Part shown: piece after piece, positions 26,222 to 36,804 of the stretch | Layout: the number at the start of each line of letters is the position of its first letter | Position numbering within the stretch: position 1 is the stretch's first letter | NCBI RefSeq assembly: GCF_001667075.1 | Contig: NZ_LZIL01000035.1 | Span: forward strand, 186,001-250,000 | Direction: 5' to 3' | Source of the DNA: Mycobacterium sp. 852014-52450_SCH5900713 | GTDB taxonomy: Bacteria > Actinomycetota > Actinomycetes > Mycobacteriales > Mycobacteriaceae | DNA: 64,000 nucleotides | The notes under the pieces: generated by a model | The model's input: the letters and a program-made list of their open reading frames with translations, nothing else | What the model was told of the DNA's origin: nothing | The model's database searches: none | Position numbers and translations under genes: made by a program

Positions 26222-27028
26222 CTAGCTGCCGCCCAGTTTCTTGTAGAAGCTGCCCACGATCGGCGCCACGATCGCGCGCGGCGCGTAACCGCTCGCCACC
26301 GACATCGCCTTCGACGTCAGACCGGGGACGACCCGCATCTTGTTGCGCGCCAACGCATCCAGTGACACCTGGGCGGTGTGCTCGGTGGAGATCCACAGGA
26401 ATTCCGGCACCAGTCGCTCGACCAGCGACCGTTCGGCGTCGTCGGGCAGGTCGGTGCGCACCGGTCCCGGTGCGAGCAGCGTGACGTGCACACCGGAGTG
26501 GCGCAGCTCGCCACGCAGCGATTCGCTGAAGGTGTTCGCGAACGCCTTGGTGGCCGCATAGGTCGCGTTGTAGGGAATCGGCGAATTGCCCGCCGCCGAA
26601 CCGGAAATGAGGATGCCGCCGGACTTGCGCTCGACCATGCCCGGCAGCACCGCCAACGTAAGGTCGTGCACGCCCAGCACATTCAGCTGCAGCTGCGCCT
26701 TCTCGGTCGCCGGGTCCAGCGTCGCCACCGGGCCGAAGGTCGCGGTGCCGGCGTTGGCGCACAGGATGGAGATGGGTCGGGCGGCCAGTTCGTCGCACAG
26801 TTTCGCCCGTTCCCCGGGATCGGCGAGGTCGGCGGGCCGCACCTCGACCGCGACGCGGTACTTGTCGCTCAGGCGGGCGGCCAGCTCGTTGAGCAGGTCT
26901 TCGCGTCGTGCGGTGACGATCAGGCTGTGTCCGCGCGCTGCCAGTTCGGTGGCCAGCGCTTCGCCGATGTTCTGCGAAGCTCCGGTCACCACGGCACGCG
27001 CGTCTGGGCTGGGCGCGGGGATCGGCAT
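26222..27028 (-). CDS. cmrA: Short-chain dehydrogenase, probable 3-oxo-mycolate reductase
   Basis: 268 aa from the ATG at 27028, identical in length to Rv2509. The NADPH motif is TGASQNIG (15-22), CANAG is at 90-94, and the catalytic residues are S143, Y157 and K161 (YAATK). Rv2509 is the orthologue of corynebacterial CmrA, which reduces the beta-keto group left by Pks13 to give the mature mycolic motif; the assignment rests on position and sequence character. It is divergent from the MFS gene over 82 bp. Confidence 0.9.
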   Translation of the reverse strand: MPIPAPSPDARAVVTGASQNIGEALATELAARGHSLIVTARREDLLNELAARLSDKYRVAVEVRPADLADPGERAKLCDELAARPISILCANAGTATFGPVATLDPATEKAQLQLNVLGVHDLTLAVLPGMVERKSGGILISGSAAGNSPIPYNATYAATKAFANTFSESLRGELRHSGVHVTLLAPGPVRTDLPDDAERSLVERLVPEFLWISTEHTAQVSLDALARNKMRVVPGLTSKAMSVASGYAPRAIVAPIVGSFYKKLGGS

Positions 27029-27110
27029 GCGCCAATCGTAGACAGGCGCCGCGGCGTGGCCGGGCGCGGCGGGTCGGCCGCGAAACACGTAAACACATAG
27101 AGTGCCGAGC

Positions 27111-28451
27111 ATGGGCCAGCCGTCGTCGGGTTCACTCGCGCCCACGCCCTCCCGGGTGGTGGCGTGGGCGCTCTGGGACTGCGGCTCCACCGGACTGAAC
27201 GCCATAGTGGCTACCTTCGTCTTCTCCGTGTATTTGACCAGCAGCGTGGGGGTGGGCATATCGGGCGGCACCTCGCCGGCGAGCTGGCTGGGGCGGGCGG
27301 CGGCCATTGCCGGGTTGACCGTCGCCCTGTTGGCGCCGGCCGTCGGAGTCTGGGTGGAGTCCCCGCATCGCAGGCGGGTGGCCCTGAGCGTGTTGACCGC
27401 TCTGGCCGTCGCGCTGACATGCGGGATGTTCTTCATCCATGACCGCCCCGGCTACCTATGGGCGGGGCTGGTGCTGATGGGAGCGACCGCGGCCTGCGGC
27501 GATCTGGCCAGCGTCCCGTATAACGCGATGCTGCGCCAACTTTCGACGCCGCTGACCGCCGGCCGGATTTCGGGGTTGGGCTGGGCGGCCGGTTATGTCG
27601 GCAGCGTCCTGCTCCTGCTCGTGGTCTACACCGGATTCATCTCCGGGAAGGCCTCCGGGCCGGATGCGACGCGCGGGCTGTTTCGGACACCTTTGCACGA
27701 CGGCCTGTACGTTCGGGAGGCGATGCTGGTGGCGGCGGCATGGCTGGCCATTTTTGCGCTGCCATTGCTGTTGGTCGCGCACCGGCTCCCCGACTCGACC
27801 GAGGTGCACGAGCCGACGAGCATGCTCGGCGGCTATCGCAAGCTGTTTACGGAGGTCGTTGCCGAATGGCGGCGCGACCGCAACCTGGTCTACTTCCTGT
27901 TCGCCAGCGGGCTCTTCCGGGATGGGCTGGCGGCGATCTTCGCCTTCGGCGCCGTGCTCGGCGTCAACGTGTACGGCATCTCCCAGGGCGACGTGCTCAT
28001 CTTCGGGGTGGTGGCCAGCGTGGTGGCGGCGGTGGGCGCGGTGGCGGGTGGGTTCGTCGATCACCGCATCGGGTCGAAACCCGTCATCGTCGGGTCACTG
28101 GCCGCGATCGTCGTCCTGGGAATCACTCTCATGCTGCTGTCCGGCTCGGTGGCCTTCTGGATTTGCGGGCTGCTGCTGTGCATGTTCATCGGGCCGTCGC
28201 AGTCGTCCTCACGTGCGCTGCTGCTGCAGATGGCCAAGCACGGCAGGGAAGGCGTCGCGTTCGGCCTGTACACCATGACCGGGCGGGCGGTGGCGTTCGT
28301 CGCCCCGTGGCTGTTCTCGGTGTTCGTGGACGTATTCGGCGCCGTGCGCGCCGGTCTGGGCGGCATCTCGCTGGTGCTGATCGCCGGGCTGCTCGCCATG
28401 CTGGCGGTCCGGGTGCCGGCCCGGGGCGCCCTCGCGGGCGAACCGTCGTAG
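27111..28451 (+). CDS. MFS permease, UMF1/Atg22-like (Rv2508c-like)
   Basis: 446 aa from the ATG at 27111; a GTG at 27102 is possible. The N-terminal WALWDCGSTGLNAIVATFVF is the signature of the UMF1 (unknown major facilitator, Atg22-like) family, and about 12 hydrophobic segments follow. The substrate is unknown; yeast Atg22 exports amino acids from the vacuole. The order cmrA, this gene, then the Pro-rich membrane gene is that of Rv2509-Rv2507. It is convergent with the next gene, 5 bp apart. Confidence 0.88.
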   Translation: MGQPSSGSLAPTPSRVVAWALWDCGSTGLNAIVATFVFSVYLTSSVGVGISGGTSPASWLGRAAAIAGLTVALLAPAVGVWVESPHRRRVALSVLTALAVALTCGMFFIHDRPGYLWAGLVLMGATAACGDLASVPYNAMLRQLSTPLTAGRISGLGWAAGYVGSVLLLLVVYTGFISGKASGPDATRGLFRTPLHDGLYVREAMLVAAAWLAIFALPLLLVAHRLPDSTEVHEPTSMLGGYRKLFTEVVAEWRRDRNLVYFLFASGLFRDGLAAIFAFGAVLGVNVYGISQGDVLIFGVVASVVAAVGAVAGGFVDHRIGSKPVIVGSLAAIVVLGITLMLLSGSVAFWICGLLLCMFIGPSQSSSRALLLQMAKHGREGVAFGLYTMTGRAVAFVAPWLFSVFVDVFGAVRAGLGGISLVLIAGLLAMLAVRVPARGALAGEPS

Positions 28452-28456
28452 AGCGC

Positions 28457-29236
28457 TCAGCCCCGGGCGTCGCAGATGGTCAGGCCGACGCCGACGCGCT
28501 TGCTCATCTGAGCGCCGTCGACGGTGACCGAGCAGGTGACGTTGTGACCGATGTTGACGATCGTGACGTTGGCCGGGTGTGCCGCCGACTTGGCGAGGCT
28601 GACCTCTTTGGTCCAGGGCAGCTCGACGTTGAATTCGGTTTGGATCAGGCCCCCGGTGTCGATGTACATGATGCTGATGGCGCGGCCCTCGCCGGCCACG
28701 CTGTAGACGACGTCCTGCAGGGCGGCCGGGCCGGTCGACTCGGTGGGCGTCGGCAACCCGCCGGTGGGGGGCATCGGGGCGGGGATGCGCGGCGAAGACG
28801 TGCGTGTCGACGGGCTCGGCATCGGGGGCGTCGTCTCCGGCATCGCGGGCAGCGGCGGGACGGCGGTCTGGGTCTTGATCGCGTTGTTCACCAGCACCAG
28901 AGCGATGACCAAGGCAACCACCAGCAGCACGGCCGCGCCGGCGACGATCCAGAGCCATCGCGGTGGAGGCTTCGGGCCTTCGGGCGGCGGGGGAGCCGAG
29001 CCCTGCTGCAGCTGCCCCGACGGAGGAAGCTCCTGCTGCCAGTACGCCGGCAGTTGCTTGGTCGTGTTGGTGTCGTTCATCCCGGGCGCCCACGGCGGAG
29101 CTTGCGCGCCATAGGCCGGCGCATAGGGCGCCTGATCGGCGTAAGCCGGGTCGACGGGTGGCGGGTACCAGGCGCGCTGCTGGCCCGATCCCGGCAAAGA
29201 GTCAGTGAACCGATCGGTGGGACGTGAATCGTTCAT
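28457..29236 (-). CDS. Proline-rich single-pass membrane protein with MmpS-like C-domain (Rv2507-like)
   Basis: 259 aa from the ATG at 29236 (GAGGTGG upstream). Residues 1-92 are Pro/Gln/Tyr-rich and cytoplasmic. A single membrane helix is at about 94-117 (WLWIVAGAAVLLVVALVIAL). A Pro/Ser/Thr linker leads to an extracytoplasmic beta-rich domain of about 95 residues (IMYIDTGGLIQTEFNVELPW, ending VGVGLTICDARG) that resembles the MmpS accessory fold. The layout is shared with several mycobacterial Pro-rich membrane proteins. Function unknown. Confidence 0.87.
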   Translation of the reverse strand: MNDSRPTDRFTDSLPGSGQQRAWYPPPVDPAYADQAPYAPAYGAQAPPWAPGMNDTNTTKQLPAYWQQELPPSGQLQQGSAPPPPEGPKPPPRWLWIVAGAAVLLVVALVIALVLVNNAIKTQTAVPPLPAMPETTPPMPSPSTRTSSPRIPAPMPPTGGLPTPTESTGPAALQDVVYSVAGEGRAISIMYIDTGGLIQTEFNVELPWTKEVSLAKSAAHPANVTIVNIGHNVTCSVTVDGAQMSKRVGVGLTICDARG

Positions 29237-29306
29237 GTCCACCTCATAGCTTGCAAGAGTACCTGCGCCGGGCGCTCGGACGGCGAATCACCTCATGGGC
29301 GGCGAC

Positions 29307-29966
29307 TCAGGGGCAATCGTTCCCCGCGGCGAGAGCCGCGACCGTCATCGCGCGCATTACCGCGCGGGACCGTGCGGCGCGCGCGTGCTTGCCGCGCGAG
29401 GCGTCGGTGGATTTCATGCTGTGGGGCGTCGAATTGAGCAAGCCGAAAACCGCGTGGGCGGTCAGCCGCGCATCGGCCTCGGCGAGGTCGGGATTGAGCT
29501 CGCGCAGCACGCCGACCCAGACCTCAACGTATTGGCGTTGCGCCTTGCGTACCTGCTTCTCAGCCGCCTCGGGCAGGTGCGCGAGGTCGCGGTCCTGGAT
29601 GCGGATCAGGTCCGGTTCGCCGAGCGCGAAGTCCAGGTGAAAGTCGATCAGACCGTCGAGCGTTGCGGACGGGTCGTCGGAGTTGAGAGCCCGCACGTCG
29701 CGGGCGCCGGCAAGCAGTCGGGCGCTGATGCCCACCAGCAACTCGACGAGCAGCGACTCCTTGTTGGGAAAGTGCCGGTAGATCGCCGGGCCGCTGACGC
29801 CGGCGGCGGCGCCGATGTCTTCCAGGCGTACGGCGAGAAAGCCGCGTTCTGCGAACAGCCGCTCGGCGGCCGATAGCAGCTGTTGACGACGGTCGGATTT
29901 CAACTGGCTGCGTCGATTTGGAGCATCGGCGGGCCCGGGCTGGCCGTCGGAGGTGGACGTTGTCAT
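29307..29966 (-). CDS. bkaR: TetR-family repressor of branched-chain keto-acid catabolism
   Basis: 219 aa. The helix-turn-helix (RLEDIGAAAGVSGPAIYRHF, about 47-66) and following NKESLLVELL are canonical. By position it is the orthologue of Rv2506, described as BkaR, repressor of the branched-chain keto-acid operon. It is divergent from scoA, and three copies of a GTTAAT-N4-ATTAAC palindrome lie between them, two near its own start and one near scoA. It probably represses both directions and is released by an acyl-CoA or keto-acid intermediate. Confidence 0.93.
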   Translation of the reverse strand: MTTSTSDGQPGPADAPNRRSQLKSDRRQQLLSAAERLFAERGFLAVRLEDIGAAAGVSGPAIYRHFPNKESLLVELLVGISARLLAGARDVRALNSDDPSATLDGLIDFHLDFALGEPDLIRIQDRDLAHLPEAAEKQVRKAQRQYVEVWVGVLRELNPDLAEADARLTAHAVFGLLNSTPHSMKSTDASRGKHARAARSRAVMRAMTVAALAAGNDCP

Positions 29967-29986
29967 GACGAACCCCCGTCCAGTTG

Positions 29987-30027
29987 GTTAATCGCCACTA
30001 ACTTAGCACGAGTTATTCACGATTAAC
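29987..30027. promoter_or_regulatory. Two operator sites proximal to bkaR
   Basis: GTTAATCGCCACTAAC (29987-30002) and GTTATTCACGATTAAC (30012-30027) each match GTTAAT-N4-ATTAAC with one mismatch per site. Their centres are 25 bp apart. They sit 21-61 bp upstream of the bkaR start codon, suited to autoregulation. Confidence 0.7.
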
Positions 30028-30100
30028 CTGCGGTAACGGACGGCGACCTCCGGTGTCCTCGTCCCTGGACCAGCGGGATCGACGATGGTATTGTCGCCCT

Positions 30101-30120
30101 GAGTTAATGAGGATTAACTC
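30101..30120. promoter_or_regulatory. Perfect operator proximal to scoA
   Basis: GAGTTAATGAGGATTAACTC is a perfect palindrome with 8-bp arms and a 4-bp spacer, 39 bp before the scoA start. A -10-like TATTGT lies just upstream at about 30089, so a repressor here would block the operon promoter. It shares its core with the two bkaR-proximal sites. Confidence 0.75.
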
Positions 30121-30158
30121 AAAACGCCCCGCCCGACGGCAAGGAGGCTGCTGCGGCG

Positions 30159-30902
30159 ATGGACAAGGTGGTGGCGACGGCCGCTGAGGCGGTTGCCGAC
30201 ATAACCGACGGGTCTTCCCTGGCGGTCGGGGGCTTCGGGTTCTGTGGCATCCCCGAGGCTTTGATCGCCGCGCTGGCGGCCACCGGGGTGCGTGACTTGG
30301 AGACGGTATCCAACAACTGCGGCGGAAACGGTGTCGGGCTGGTGCACCTGTTGGTGCACAAGCGGATTCGCCGAGCCGTCGCCTCCTACGTCGGTGACAA
30401 CAAGGAATTCGCCCGCCAATTCCTCGCCGGTGAGCTCGAGGTGGAACTCACCCCGCAGGGCACGCTGGCGGAGCGACTGCGTGCCGGTGGCATGGGAATC
30501 CCGGCCTTCTATACCCCGGCGGGAGTGGGTACTCCCGTCGCCGACGGTGGGCTCCCGTGGCGCTACGACGCCTCGGGAGCGGTGGCCGTCGTGTCGCCGC
30601 CCAAGGAGACCCGCGAATTCGACGGTGTCACCTACGTTCTCGAACGGGCGATCCGCACGGACTTCGCGCTGGTGCACGCCTGGAAGGGCGACCGGCACGG
30701 CAACCTCGTCTACCACCGCGCCGCTGCCAACTTCAACCCGGACTGCGCGCAGGCCGGCAGGATCACCATCGCCGAGGTGGAACACCTCGTCGAGCCGGGA
30801 GAGATCGACCCCGCTGCGGTGCACACCCCCGGTGTCTTCGTGCAACGAGTCGTGCATGCGCCCGATCCCGCCAAGCCGATCGAGAAGCTGACGGTGCGCT
30901 GA
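30159..30902 (+). CDS. scoA: Succinyl-CoA:3-ketoacid-CoA transferase, subunit A
   Basis: 247 aa with AAGGAGG upstream. The glycine-rich [14 protein letters not shown] and [11 protein letters not shown] segments define the alpha subunit of family I CoA-transferases. With ScoB it moves CoA from succinyl-CoA to acetoacetate, the end product of leucine breakdown, giving acetoacetyl-CoA for thiolysis. It is the first gene of the operon here; in M. tuberculosis fadD35 (Rv2505c) lies between bkaR and scoA but is absent in this window. The stop overlaps the scoB start (TGATG). Confidence 0.95.
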   Translation: MDKVVATAAEAVADITDGSSLAVGGFGFCGIPEALIAALAATGVRDLETVSNNCGGNGVGLVHLLVHKRIRRAVASYVGDNKEFARQFLAGELEVELTPQGTLAERLRAGGMGIPAFYTPAGVGTPVADGGLPWRYDASGAVAVVSPPKETREFDGVTYVLERAIRTDFALVHAWKGDRHGNLVYHRAAANFNPDCAQAGRITIAEVEHLVEPGEIDPAAVHTPGVFVQRVVHAPDPAKPIEKLTVR

Positions 30903-31552
30903 TGCCATGGAGTAGAGAGGGTTTGGCCGCGCGGGTGGCCGCGGAATTGGAGGACGGTCAATACGTCAACCTCGGTATCGGGATGCCCACCCTGGTCCCC
31001 AATCACATCCCGGCCGGCATCACCGTGGTCGTGCATTCGGAGAACGGCATCCTGGGCGTGGGACCTTATCCGCGGCCCGAGGACGTCGATGCGGACCTGA
31101 TCAACGCGGGCAAGGAGACGGTCACCACGTTGCCCGGCGCGGCCTTCTTCGGTTCCTCGACCTCGTTCGGGATCATTCGCGGTGCGCACCTAGACGTCGC
31201 CGTGCTTGGGGCGATGCAGGTCTCGGCCACCGGTGATCTGGCCAACTGGATGATTCCCGGAAAGATGGTCAAGGGCATGGGCGGTGCGATGGACCTGGTC
31301 CACGGCGCCCGCAAGGTGATCGCGATGATGGAGCACACCGCGCGCGACGGTAGCCCGAAAATCGTTGAGCGATGCACGCTTCCGCTGACCGGCGCGGGCT
31401 GTGTCGACCGCATCATCACCGATCTGGCCGTCATCGATGTCCGTGACGACGGTTTGCACTTGGTCGAGACGGCGCCGGGCGTCTCGACCGACGAGGTGAT
31501 CGACAAGACCGAACCGCCGCTTGTGCTGGCGACAACCGGGAGGCATTCGTGA
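30902..31552 (+). CDS. scoB: Succinyl-CoA:3-ketoacid-CoA transferase, subunit B
   Basis: 216 aa. The ATG shares its A with the scoA stop. The catalytic Glu that forms the CoA thioester is in [10 protein letters not shown], and [17 protein letters not shown] is typical of the beta subunit. It forms the active heteromer with ScoA. Its stop overlaps the accD1 GTG by 4 bp (GTGA), indicating coupled translation down the operon. Length equals that of Rv2503c (about 218 aa). Confidence 0.95.
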   Translation: MPWSREGLAARVAAELEDGQYVNLGIGMPTLVPNHIPAGITVVVHSENGILGVGPYPRPEDVDADLINAGKETVTTLPGAAFFGSSTSFGIIRGAHLDVAVLGAMQVSATGDLANWMIPGKMVKGMGGAMDLVHGARKVIAMMEHTARDGSPKIVERCTLPLTGAGCVDRIITDLAVIDVRDDGLHLVETAPGVSTDEVIDKTEPPLVLATTGRHS

Positions 31553-33135
31553 GTTCATCCGTGATGACCGCTCCATCGTTCGCCGATGAGCACCGCGGGT
31601 TGGTCGGCGAGTTGAACGCCAGGCTGGCGGCTGCGGCACTGGGCGGCAACGAACGCGCGCGGGAGCGCCACGTCAGCCGCGGCAAGCTGCTGCCGCGCGA
31701 ACGGGTGGATCGACTGCTCGACCCGGGCAGCCCGTTCTTGGAGCTCGCCCCGCTGGCCGCCAACGGCATGTACGACGACGAGTCCCCGGGGGCTGGGATC
31801 ATCACCGGGATCGGCCGGGTGTCGGGACGTGAGTGTGTGATCGTCGCCAACGACGCCACGGTCAAGGGCGGCACCTACTACCCGATGACGGTCAAAAAGC
31901 ACCTGCGCGCACAGGAAGTCGCGCTCCAGAATCGCTTGCCCTGCATCTACCTGGTGGACTCCGGCGGCGCCTTCCTGCCGCGCCAGGACGAGGTGTTTCC
32001 CGACCGCGAGCACTTCGGCCGAATCTTTTACAACCAGGCGACCATGAGCGCCAAGGAAATTCCGCAGGTGGCCGCCGTCCTCGGATCGTGCACGGCCGGC
32101 GGCGCCTATGTGCCGGCCATGAGCGATGAGGCCGTCATCGTCCGCGAACAGGGCACCATCTTTCTCGGCGGTCCGCCGCTGGTGAAGGCTGCGACCGGTG
32201 AGATCGTCTCGGCCGAAGACCTCGGCGGCGGCGACCTGCATTCGCGGGTCTCCGGGGTCACCGATCATCTTGCCGACGACGACGAGCACGCGTTGCGGAT
32301 CGTCCGCGCGATCGCGGCAACCTTCGGACCGCGCGAGCCCAGCCAATGGGACGTGCTGCCTTCGGTCGAGCCGAAGCACGCGCAGGGCGAGCTCTACGAT
32401 GTGGTACCGCCGGATCCGCGCGTGCCCTACGACGTGCACGAGGTCATCATGCGCCTGGTCGACGGCAGCGAATTCAGCGAATTCAAGGCCAACTACGGCA
32501 AGACGCTGGTGACCGCCTTCGCGCGCATCCACGGGCATCCCGTCGGCATCATCGCCAACAACGGCGTGCTGTTCAGCGAATCCGCTTTGAAGGGCGCCCA
32601 TTTCATCGAGCTGTGCGACAAGCGCAAAATTCCGCTGCTGTTTCTGCAGAACATCGCCGGGTTCATGGTCGGCCGCGACTACGAGGCCGGCGGCATCGCC
32701 AAACACGGCGCCAAGATGGTGACCGCCGTGGCCTGTGCCCGGGTACCCAAGCTGACCGTCGTGATCGGCGGATCGTATGGAGCGGGCAACTATTCGATGT
32801 GCGGACGGGCGTACTCCCCGCGCTTCCTGTGGATGTGGCCCAATGCGCGCATATCGGTCATGGGCGGCGAGCAGGCCGCCTCGGTGCTGGCCACGGTGCG
32901 CGGTGAGCAACTCGCCGCGGCCGGCAAACCGTGGCCGCCCGATGAGGAAGAGGCGTTCAAGGCGCCGATCCGCGCGCAATACGAGGACCAGGGCAACCCG
33001 TACTATTCGACCGCGCGCCTGTGGGACGACGGCATCATCGACCCGGCCGACACCAGAACGGTTGTCGGGCTGGCGCTTTCGGTATGTGCCCATGCCCCGT
33101 TGGAGCCGGTCTCCTACGGCGTCTTCCGGATGTGA
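31549..33135 (+). CDS. accD1: Acyl-CoA carboxylase beta chain (3-methylcrotonyl-CoA carboxylase)
   Basis: 528 aa from a GTG overlapping the scoB stop; an in-frame ATG lies 15 bp later. N- and C-terminal carboxyltransferase domains are clear ([55 protein letters not shown]). The sequence is of the methylcrotonyl-CoA type rather than the propionyl-CoA type. With AccA1 it carboxylates 3-methylcrotonyl-CoA to 3-methylglutaconyl-CoA in leucine breakdown. A large antisense frame over the whole gene is a codon-phase shadow. Confidence 0.95.
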   Translation: MSSSVMTAPSFADEHRGLVGELNARLAAAALGGNERARERHVSRGKLLPRERVDRLLDPGSPFLELAPLAANGMYDDESPGAGIITGIGRVSGRECVIVANDATVKGGTYYPMTVKKHLRAQEVALQNRLPCIYLVDSGGAFLPRQDEVFPDREHFGRIFYNQATMSAKEIPQVAAVLGSCTAGGAYVPAMSDEAVIVREQGTIFLGGPPLVKAATGEIVSAEDLGGGDLHSRVSGVTDHLADDDEHALRIVRAIAATFGPREPSQWDVLPSVEPKHAQGELYDVVPPDPRVPYDVHEVIMRLVDGSEFSEFKANYGKTLVTAFARIHGHPVGIIANNGVLFSESALKGAHFIELCDKRKIPLLFLQNIAGFMVGRDYEAGGIAKHGAKMVTAVACARVPKLTVVIGGSYGAGNYSMCGRAYSPRFLWMWPNARISVMGGEQAASVLATVRGEQLAAAGKPWPPDEEEAFKAPIRAQYEDQGNPYYSTARLWDDGIIDPADTRTVVGLALSVCAHAPLEPVSYGVFRM

Positions 33136-35147
33136 TGACTATGTTTGAAACCGTATTGGTAGCCAACCGCGGCGAGATCGCCGTCCGGGTAATGCGGACG
33201 CTGCGCCGGCTGGGCATCCGGTCGGTGGCGGTATACAGCGACCCCGACGCCAACGCCCGTCATGTCCTGGAGGCCGACACGGCCGTCCGCCTGGGTCCCG
33301 CCCCGGCCCGCGAGAGCTACCTCGACATCGGCAAGGTGCTGGATGCGGCGGCACGCACCGGAGCTCAGGCTATCCATCCCGGCTACGGATTTCTTTCCGA
33401 GAACGCCGAATTCGCCGCCTCCTGCGAGCGTGCCGGCGTGGTGTTCCTGGGCCCGCCGGCACGGGCAATCCAGGTGATGGGCGACAAGATCACCGCCAAG
33501 AACGCGGTCGCCGCCTTCGACGTGCCGGTGGTGCCCGGTGTGGCCAAGCCCGGACTGAGCGACGACGAGTTGGTCGCGGCGGCCGAAGAAGTCGGATATC
33601 CGGTGTTGATCAAGCCGTCGGCGGGCGGTGGTGGCAAGGGCATGCGCCTGGTCGACGATCCGAGCCGGCTGCGCGATGCCCTGCTCGGCGCCCGGCGGGA
33701 GGCCGCCTCGTCGTTCGGCGACGACACCCTGTTCCTCGAGCGATTCGTATTGCGCCCCAGGCACATCGAAGTGCAGGTTCTCGCCGATACCCACGGCAAC
33801 GTGGTGCACCTCGGCGAGCGCGAGTGCAGCCTGCAACGCCGCCACCAGAAGGTGATCGAAGAGGCGCCCTCGCCGTTGCTCGACCCGCAGACCCGCGCCC
33901 GCATCGGAGCGGCTGCCTGCAACACGGCCCGCAGTGTCGATTACGTCGGCGCGGGCACGGTGGAGTTCATCGTGTCCGCCGACCGGCCGGACGAATTCTT
34001 CTTCATGGAGATGAACACCCGGCTCCAGGTGGAACATCCGGTCACCGAAGCGGTTACCGGCCTGGACCTGGTGGAGTGGCAGCTCCGGGTGGCCGCGGGC
34101 GAGAAGCTGGGGTTCGCGCAGGACGACATCGAACTGCGGGGCCACGCGGTCGAGGCCCGGGTGTACGCCGAGGATCCCGCGCGGGGGTTCCTTCCCACCG
34201 GCGGCCGGGTCCTGCACGTCGCCGAACCCTCCGGCGCCGGCGTGCGGGTCGACTCCTCACTGCTGGCGGGCACGCACGTCGGCAGCGACTACGACCCGAT
34301 GCTGAGCAAGGTGATCGCCCACGGGGAGGACCGCGATGAAGCGCTGGCCAAACTCGACGGGGCGCTGGCGCGGACCGCAATCCTGGGTGTGCAGACCAAC
34401 ATCGAATTCCTCCGGTTCCTGCTCGCCGACGAGCGGGTGCAGGCCGGTGACCTGGACACGGCGCTGCTGGACGAACGCGTGGCGGACTTCGCGCCGATGC
34501 CGGCGCCCGACGACGTACTCGCCGCCGGCGGCCTCTACCGTCAGTGGGCGCTGGACCGTCGTGCCGCGGGCAACCCGTGGGCGGCGCCGACCGGATGGCG
34601 GGTCGGGGGCGCGCCGGCGCCCGTACGCACCGAGATGCAGACCCCGCTGCGCAGCGAGACCGTGTCAGTATGGGGACCACCTAAGGACGCCCGGGTACAG
34701 GTCGGTGTGGGTGAGATCCATTCCGCGAGCGCGCAAGTCGACGGGGCGCGGATGGACGTCACGCTGGACGGGGTGCGCCGCGAATACCGCTGGGCCGAGG
34801 CCGACCGTCACCTGTGGATCGCCGACGAGCGGGGGGCGTGGCACCTGCGCGAGGCCGAGGAGCACAAGATCCACCGCGCGGCCGGTGCGCAGCAGGCCGA
34901 GATCCTCAGCCCCATGCCCGGCAGTGTGATCGCGGTGCAGGCCGCCTCCGGCGCCGAGGTAGCCGAGGGCGACGTGGTGGTGGTCGTGGAGGCGATGAAG
35001 ATGGAACACTCGCTCCCCGCGCCGGTTTCGGGACGAGTGGAGCTCTTGGTGTCTGTCGGCGATCAGGTCACGGTCGACCAGGTGCTGGCCCGGCTGGTTC
35101 CCGAAGAGCCTGAAGCAGCAGCCGATTCGAGTAAGGACGAAACATGA
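33135..35147 (+). CDS. accA1: Acyl-CoA carboxylase alpha chain (biotin carboxylase + BCCP)
   Basis: 670 aa from the ATG sharing its A with the accD1 stop. The biotin carboxylase domain begins [17 protein letters not shown], with the ATP loop [12 protein letters not shown] and [17 protein letters not shown] middle region follows, and the biotin-acceptor Lys is in EAMKMEHS at about residue 622. It supplies carboxybiotin to AccD1. Length is slightly above that of Rv2501c (654 aa). It overlaps fadE19 by 4 bp (ATGA). Confidence 0.95.
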   Translation: MTMFETVLVANRGEIAVRVMRTLRRLGIRSVAVYSDPDANARHVLEADTAVRLGPAPARESYLDIGKVLDAAARTGAQAIHPGYGFLSENAEFAASCERAGVVFLGPPARAIQVMGDKITAKNAVAAFDVPVVPGVAKPGLSDDELVAAAEEVGYPVLIKPSAGGGGKGMRLVDDPSRLRDALLGARREAASSFGDDTLFLERFVLRPRHIEVQVLADTHGNVVHLGERECSLQRRHQKVIEEAPSPLLDPQTRARIGAAACNTARSVDYVGAGTVEFIVSADRPDEFFFMEMNTRLQVEHPVTEAVTGLDLVEWQLRVAAGEKLGFAQDDIELRGHAVEARVYAEDPARGFLPTGGRVLHVAEPSGAGVRVDSSLLAGTHVGSDYDPMLSKVIAHGEDRDEALAKLDGALARTAILGVQTNIEFLRFLLADERVQAGDLDTALLDERVADFAPMPAPDDVLAAGGLYRQWALDRRAAGNPWAAPTGWRVGGAPAPVRTEMQTPLRSETVSVWGPPKDARVQVGVGEIHSASAQVDGARMDVTLDGVRREYRWAEADRHLWIADERGAWHLREAEEHKIHRAAGAQQAEILSPMPGSVIAVQAASGAEVAEGDVVVVVEAMKMEHSLPAPVSGRVELLVSVGDQVTVDQVLARLVPEEPEAAADSSKDET

Positions 35148-36310
35148 CGACATCGATTACCGCGGGAACGCTACCCAAGGAATATCAGGATCTTCGCGAC
35201 ACGGTGGCCGAGTTCGCGCGCGCCGTCGTCGCCCCCGTATCGGCCAAACACGACGAAGAGCACAGCTTCCCGTACGAGGTCGTCGCCAAGATGGGCGAGA
35301 TGGGGTTGTTCGGCCTGCCATTCCCCGAGGAGTACGGCGGCATGGGCGGTGACTACTTCGCGCTATCGCTGGCGCTCGAGGAACTCGGCAAGTTCGACCA
35401 GTCGGTGGCGATCACCCTCGAGGCCGGCGTCAGCCTCGGCGCGATGCCGATCTACCGCTTCGGCTCCGAGGAACAGAAAGCCAAATGGCTGCCGGACCTG
35501 ACGGCCGGCCGGGCCCTGGCCGCCTTCGGGCTCACCGAGCCGGGCGCCGGTTCCGACGCGGGCGCCACCCGGACCACGGCCCGGCTCGACGGCGGCGAGT
35601 GGGTGATCAACGGCAGCAAGCAGTTCATCACCAATTCCGGTACCGACATCACGAAGCTGGTCACCGTCACCGCGGTCACCGGCACCGTTGCCGATGGCAA
35701 AAAGGAGATCTCGACGATCATCGTGCCCAACGGCACACCGGGATTCACCGTCGAGCCGGTCTACAGCAAGGTCGGCTGGAACGCCTCGGACACCCACCCG
35801 TTGAGCTTCGCCGACGCGCGCGTCCCGGAGGAGAACCTCCTGGGCCCCCGCGGCACCGGCTACGCAAACTTCCTGTCCATCCTGGACGAGGGCCGCATTG
35901 CGATCGCCGCGCTGTCGACCGGCGCCGCGCAGGGCTGCGTCGACGAGAGCGTGAACTACGCCAAGGAACGCCAGTCCTTCGGGCAGCCGATAGGCTCGTA
36001 TCAGGCGATCAGCTTCAAGATCGCGCGGATGGAAGCACGCGCTCACGTCGCGCGGACGGCCTACTACGACGCGGCCGCGAAGATGTTGGCCGGCAAGCCA
36101 TTCAAGAAGGAGGCGGCCATCGCGAAGATGATCGCGTCGGAAGCGGCGATGGACAATGCGCGTGACGCCACGCAAATCCACGGCGGGTACGGCTTCATGA
36201 ACGAGTATCCCGTGGCGCGTCACTACCGCGACAGCAAGATCCTCGAAATCGGTGAGGGGACCACCGAGGTCCAGCTGATGCTCATCGCTCGATCGCTGGG
36301 GCTGTCATGA
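35144..36310 (+). CDS. fadE19: Acyl-CoA dehydrogenase, isovaleryl-CoA step
   Basis: 388 aa. [35 protein letters not shown] and [19 protein letters not shown] are acyl-CoA dehydrogenase signatures. The catalytic Glu is at the medium-chain position ([10 protein letters not shown]). FadE19 (Rv2500c) has been assigned as the dehydrogenase that turns isovaleryl-CoA, and probably other branched acyl-CoAs, into 3-methylcrotonyl-CoA. It is coupled to accA1 and to the MaoC gene by ATGA overlaps. Confidence 0.95.
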   Translation: MTTSITAGTLPKEYQDLRDTVAEFARAVVAPVSAKHDEEHSFPYEVVAKMGEMGLFGLPFPEEYGGMGGDYFALSLALEELGKFDQSVAITLEAGVSLGAMPIYRFGSEEQKAKWLPDLTAGRALAAFGLTEPGAGSDAGATRTTARLDGGEWVINGSKQFITNSGTDITKLVTVTAVTGTVADGKKEISTIIVPNGTPGFTVEPVYSKVGWNASDTHPLSFADARVPEENLLGPRGTGYANFLSILDEGRIAIAALSTGAAQGCVDESVNYAKERQSFGQPIGSYQAISFKIARMEARAHVARTAYYDAAAKMLAGKPFKKEAAIAKMIASEAAMDNARDATQIHGGYGFMNEYPVARHYRDSKILEIGEGTTEVQLMLIARSLGLS

Positions 36311-36804
36311 CGGACCGCAAGTCGATCATCCAGCGGGGCCTGTGGTTCGAGGAATTCGAGATCGGCACGACGTATCTACACCGGCCCGGCCGGACCATCA
36401 CCGAGGCCGACAACGTCTTGTTCACCACGCTGACCATGAACACCCAGTCGCTGCACCTGGATGCGGCGTGGGCCGCCGAGCAGCCCGGCTTTCGGGGCGA
36501 GCGGCTGGTGAACTCGATGTTCACCCTGTCCACGCTGGTCGGACTGTCGGTCTCGCAGCTGACGCTGGGCACCATCGTCGCCAACCTCGGCTTCTCCGAG
36601 GTGTCGTTCCCCAAGCCGGTCTTCCACGGCGACACTCTCTACGCGGAGACCGTGTGCACCGCCAAGCGGGAGTCGAAGAGCCGGCCCGGCGAAGGGATCG
36701 TCACCCTCGAGCACACCGGGCGCAACCAGCATGGCGACATAGTCGCGCGAGCCGCGCGCACAACTCTGGTCCAGAAACGCCCGAGCGACGAGGAGGCCGA
36801 GTGA
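36307..36804 (+). CDS. MaoC-family (R)-specific enoyl-CoA hydratase (Rv2499c-like)
   Basis: 165 aa with a hot-dog fold: [26 protein letters not shown] is the usual MaoC start, and the catalytic-region equivalent is [22 protein letters not shown]. Work on the M. tuberculosis operon places Rv2499c as the hydratase making the (R)-3-hydroxy-acyl-CoA that CitE cleaves, in leucine and itaconate breakdown. It overlaps fadE19 and citE by 4 bp each. The usual HG of the MaoC active-site helix is NS here, so the catalytic residues may be placed differently. Confidence 0.9.
   Translation: MTDRKSIIQRGLWFEEFEIGTTYLHRPGRTITEADNVLFTTLTMNTQSLHLDAAWAAEQPGFRGERLVNSMFTLSTLVGLSVSQLTLGTIVANLGFSEVSFPKPVFHGDTLYAETVCTAKRESKSRPGEGIVTLEHTGRNQHGDIVARAARTTLVQKRPSDEEAE

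Noticed and set aside
31555..33093. 512-codon open frame antisense to accD1
   Set aside because: It is the codon-phase shadow of a high-GC gene; the + strand frame has all carboxyltransferase motifs and overlapping operon junctions.
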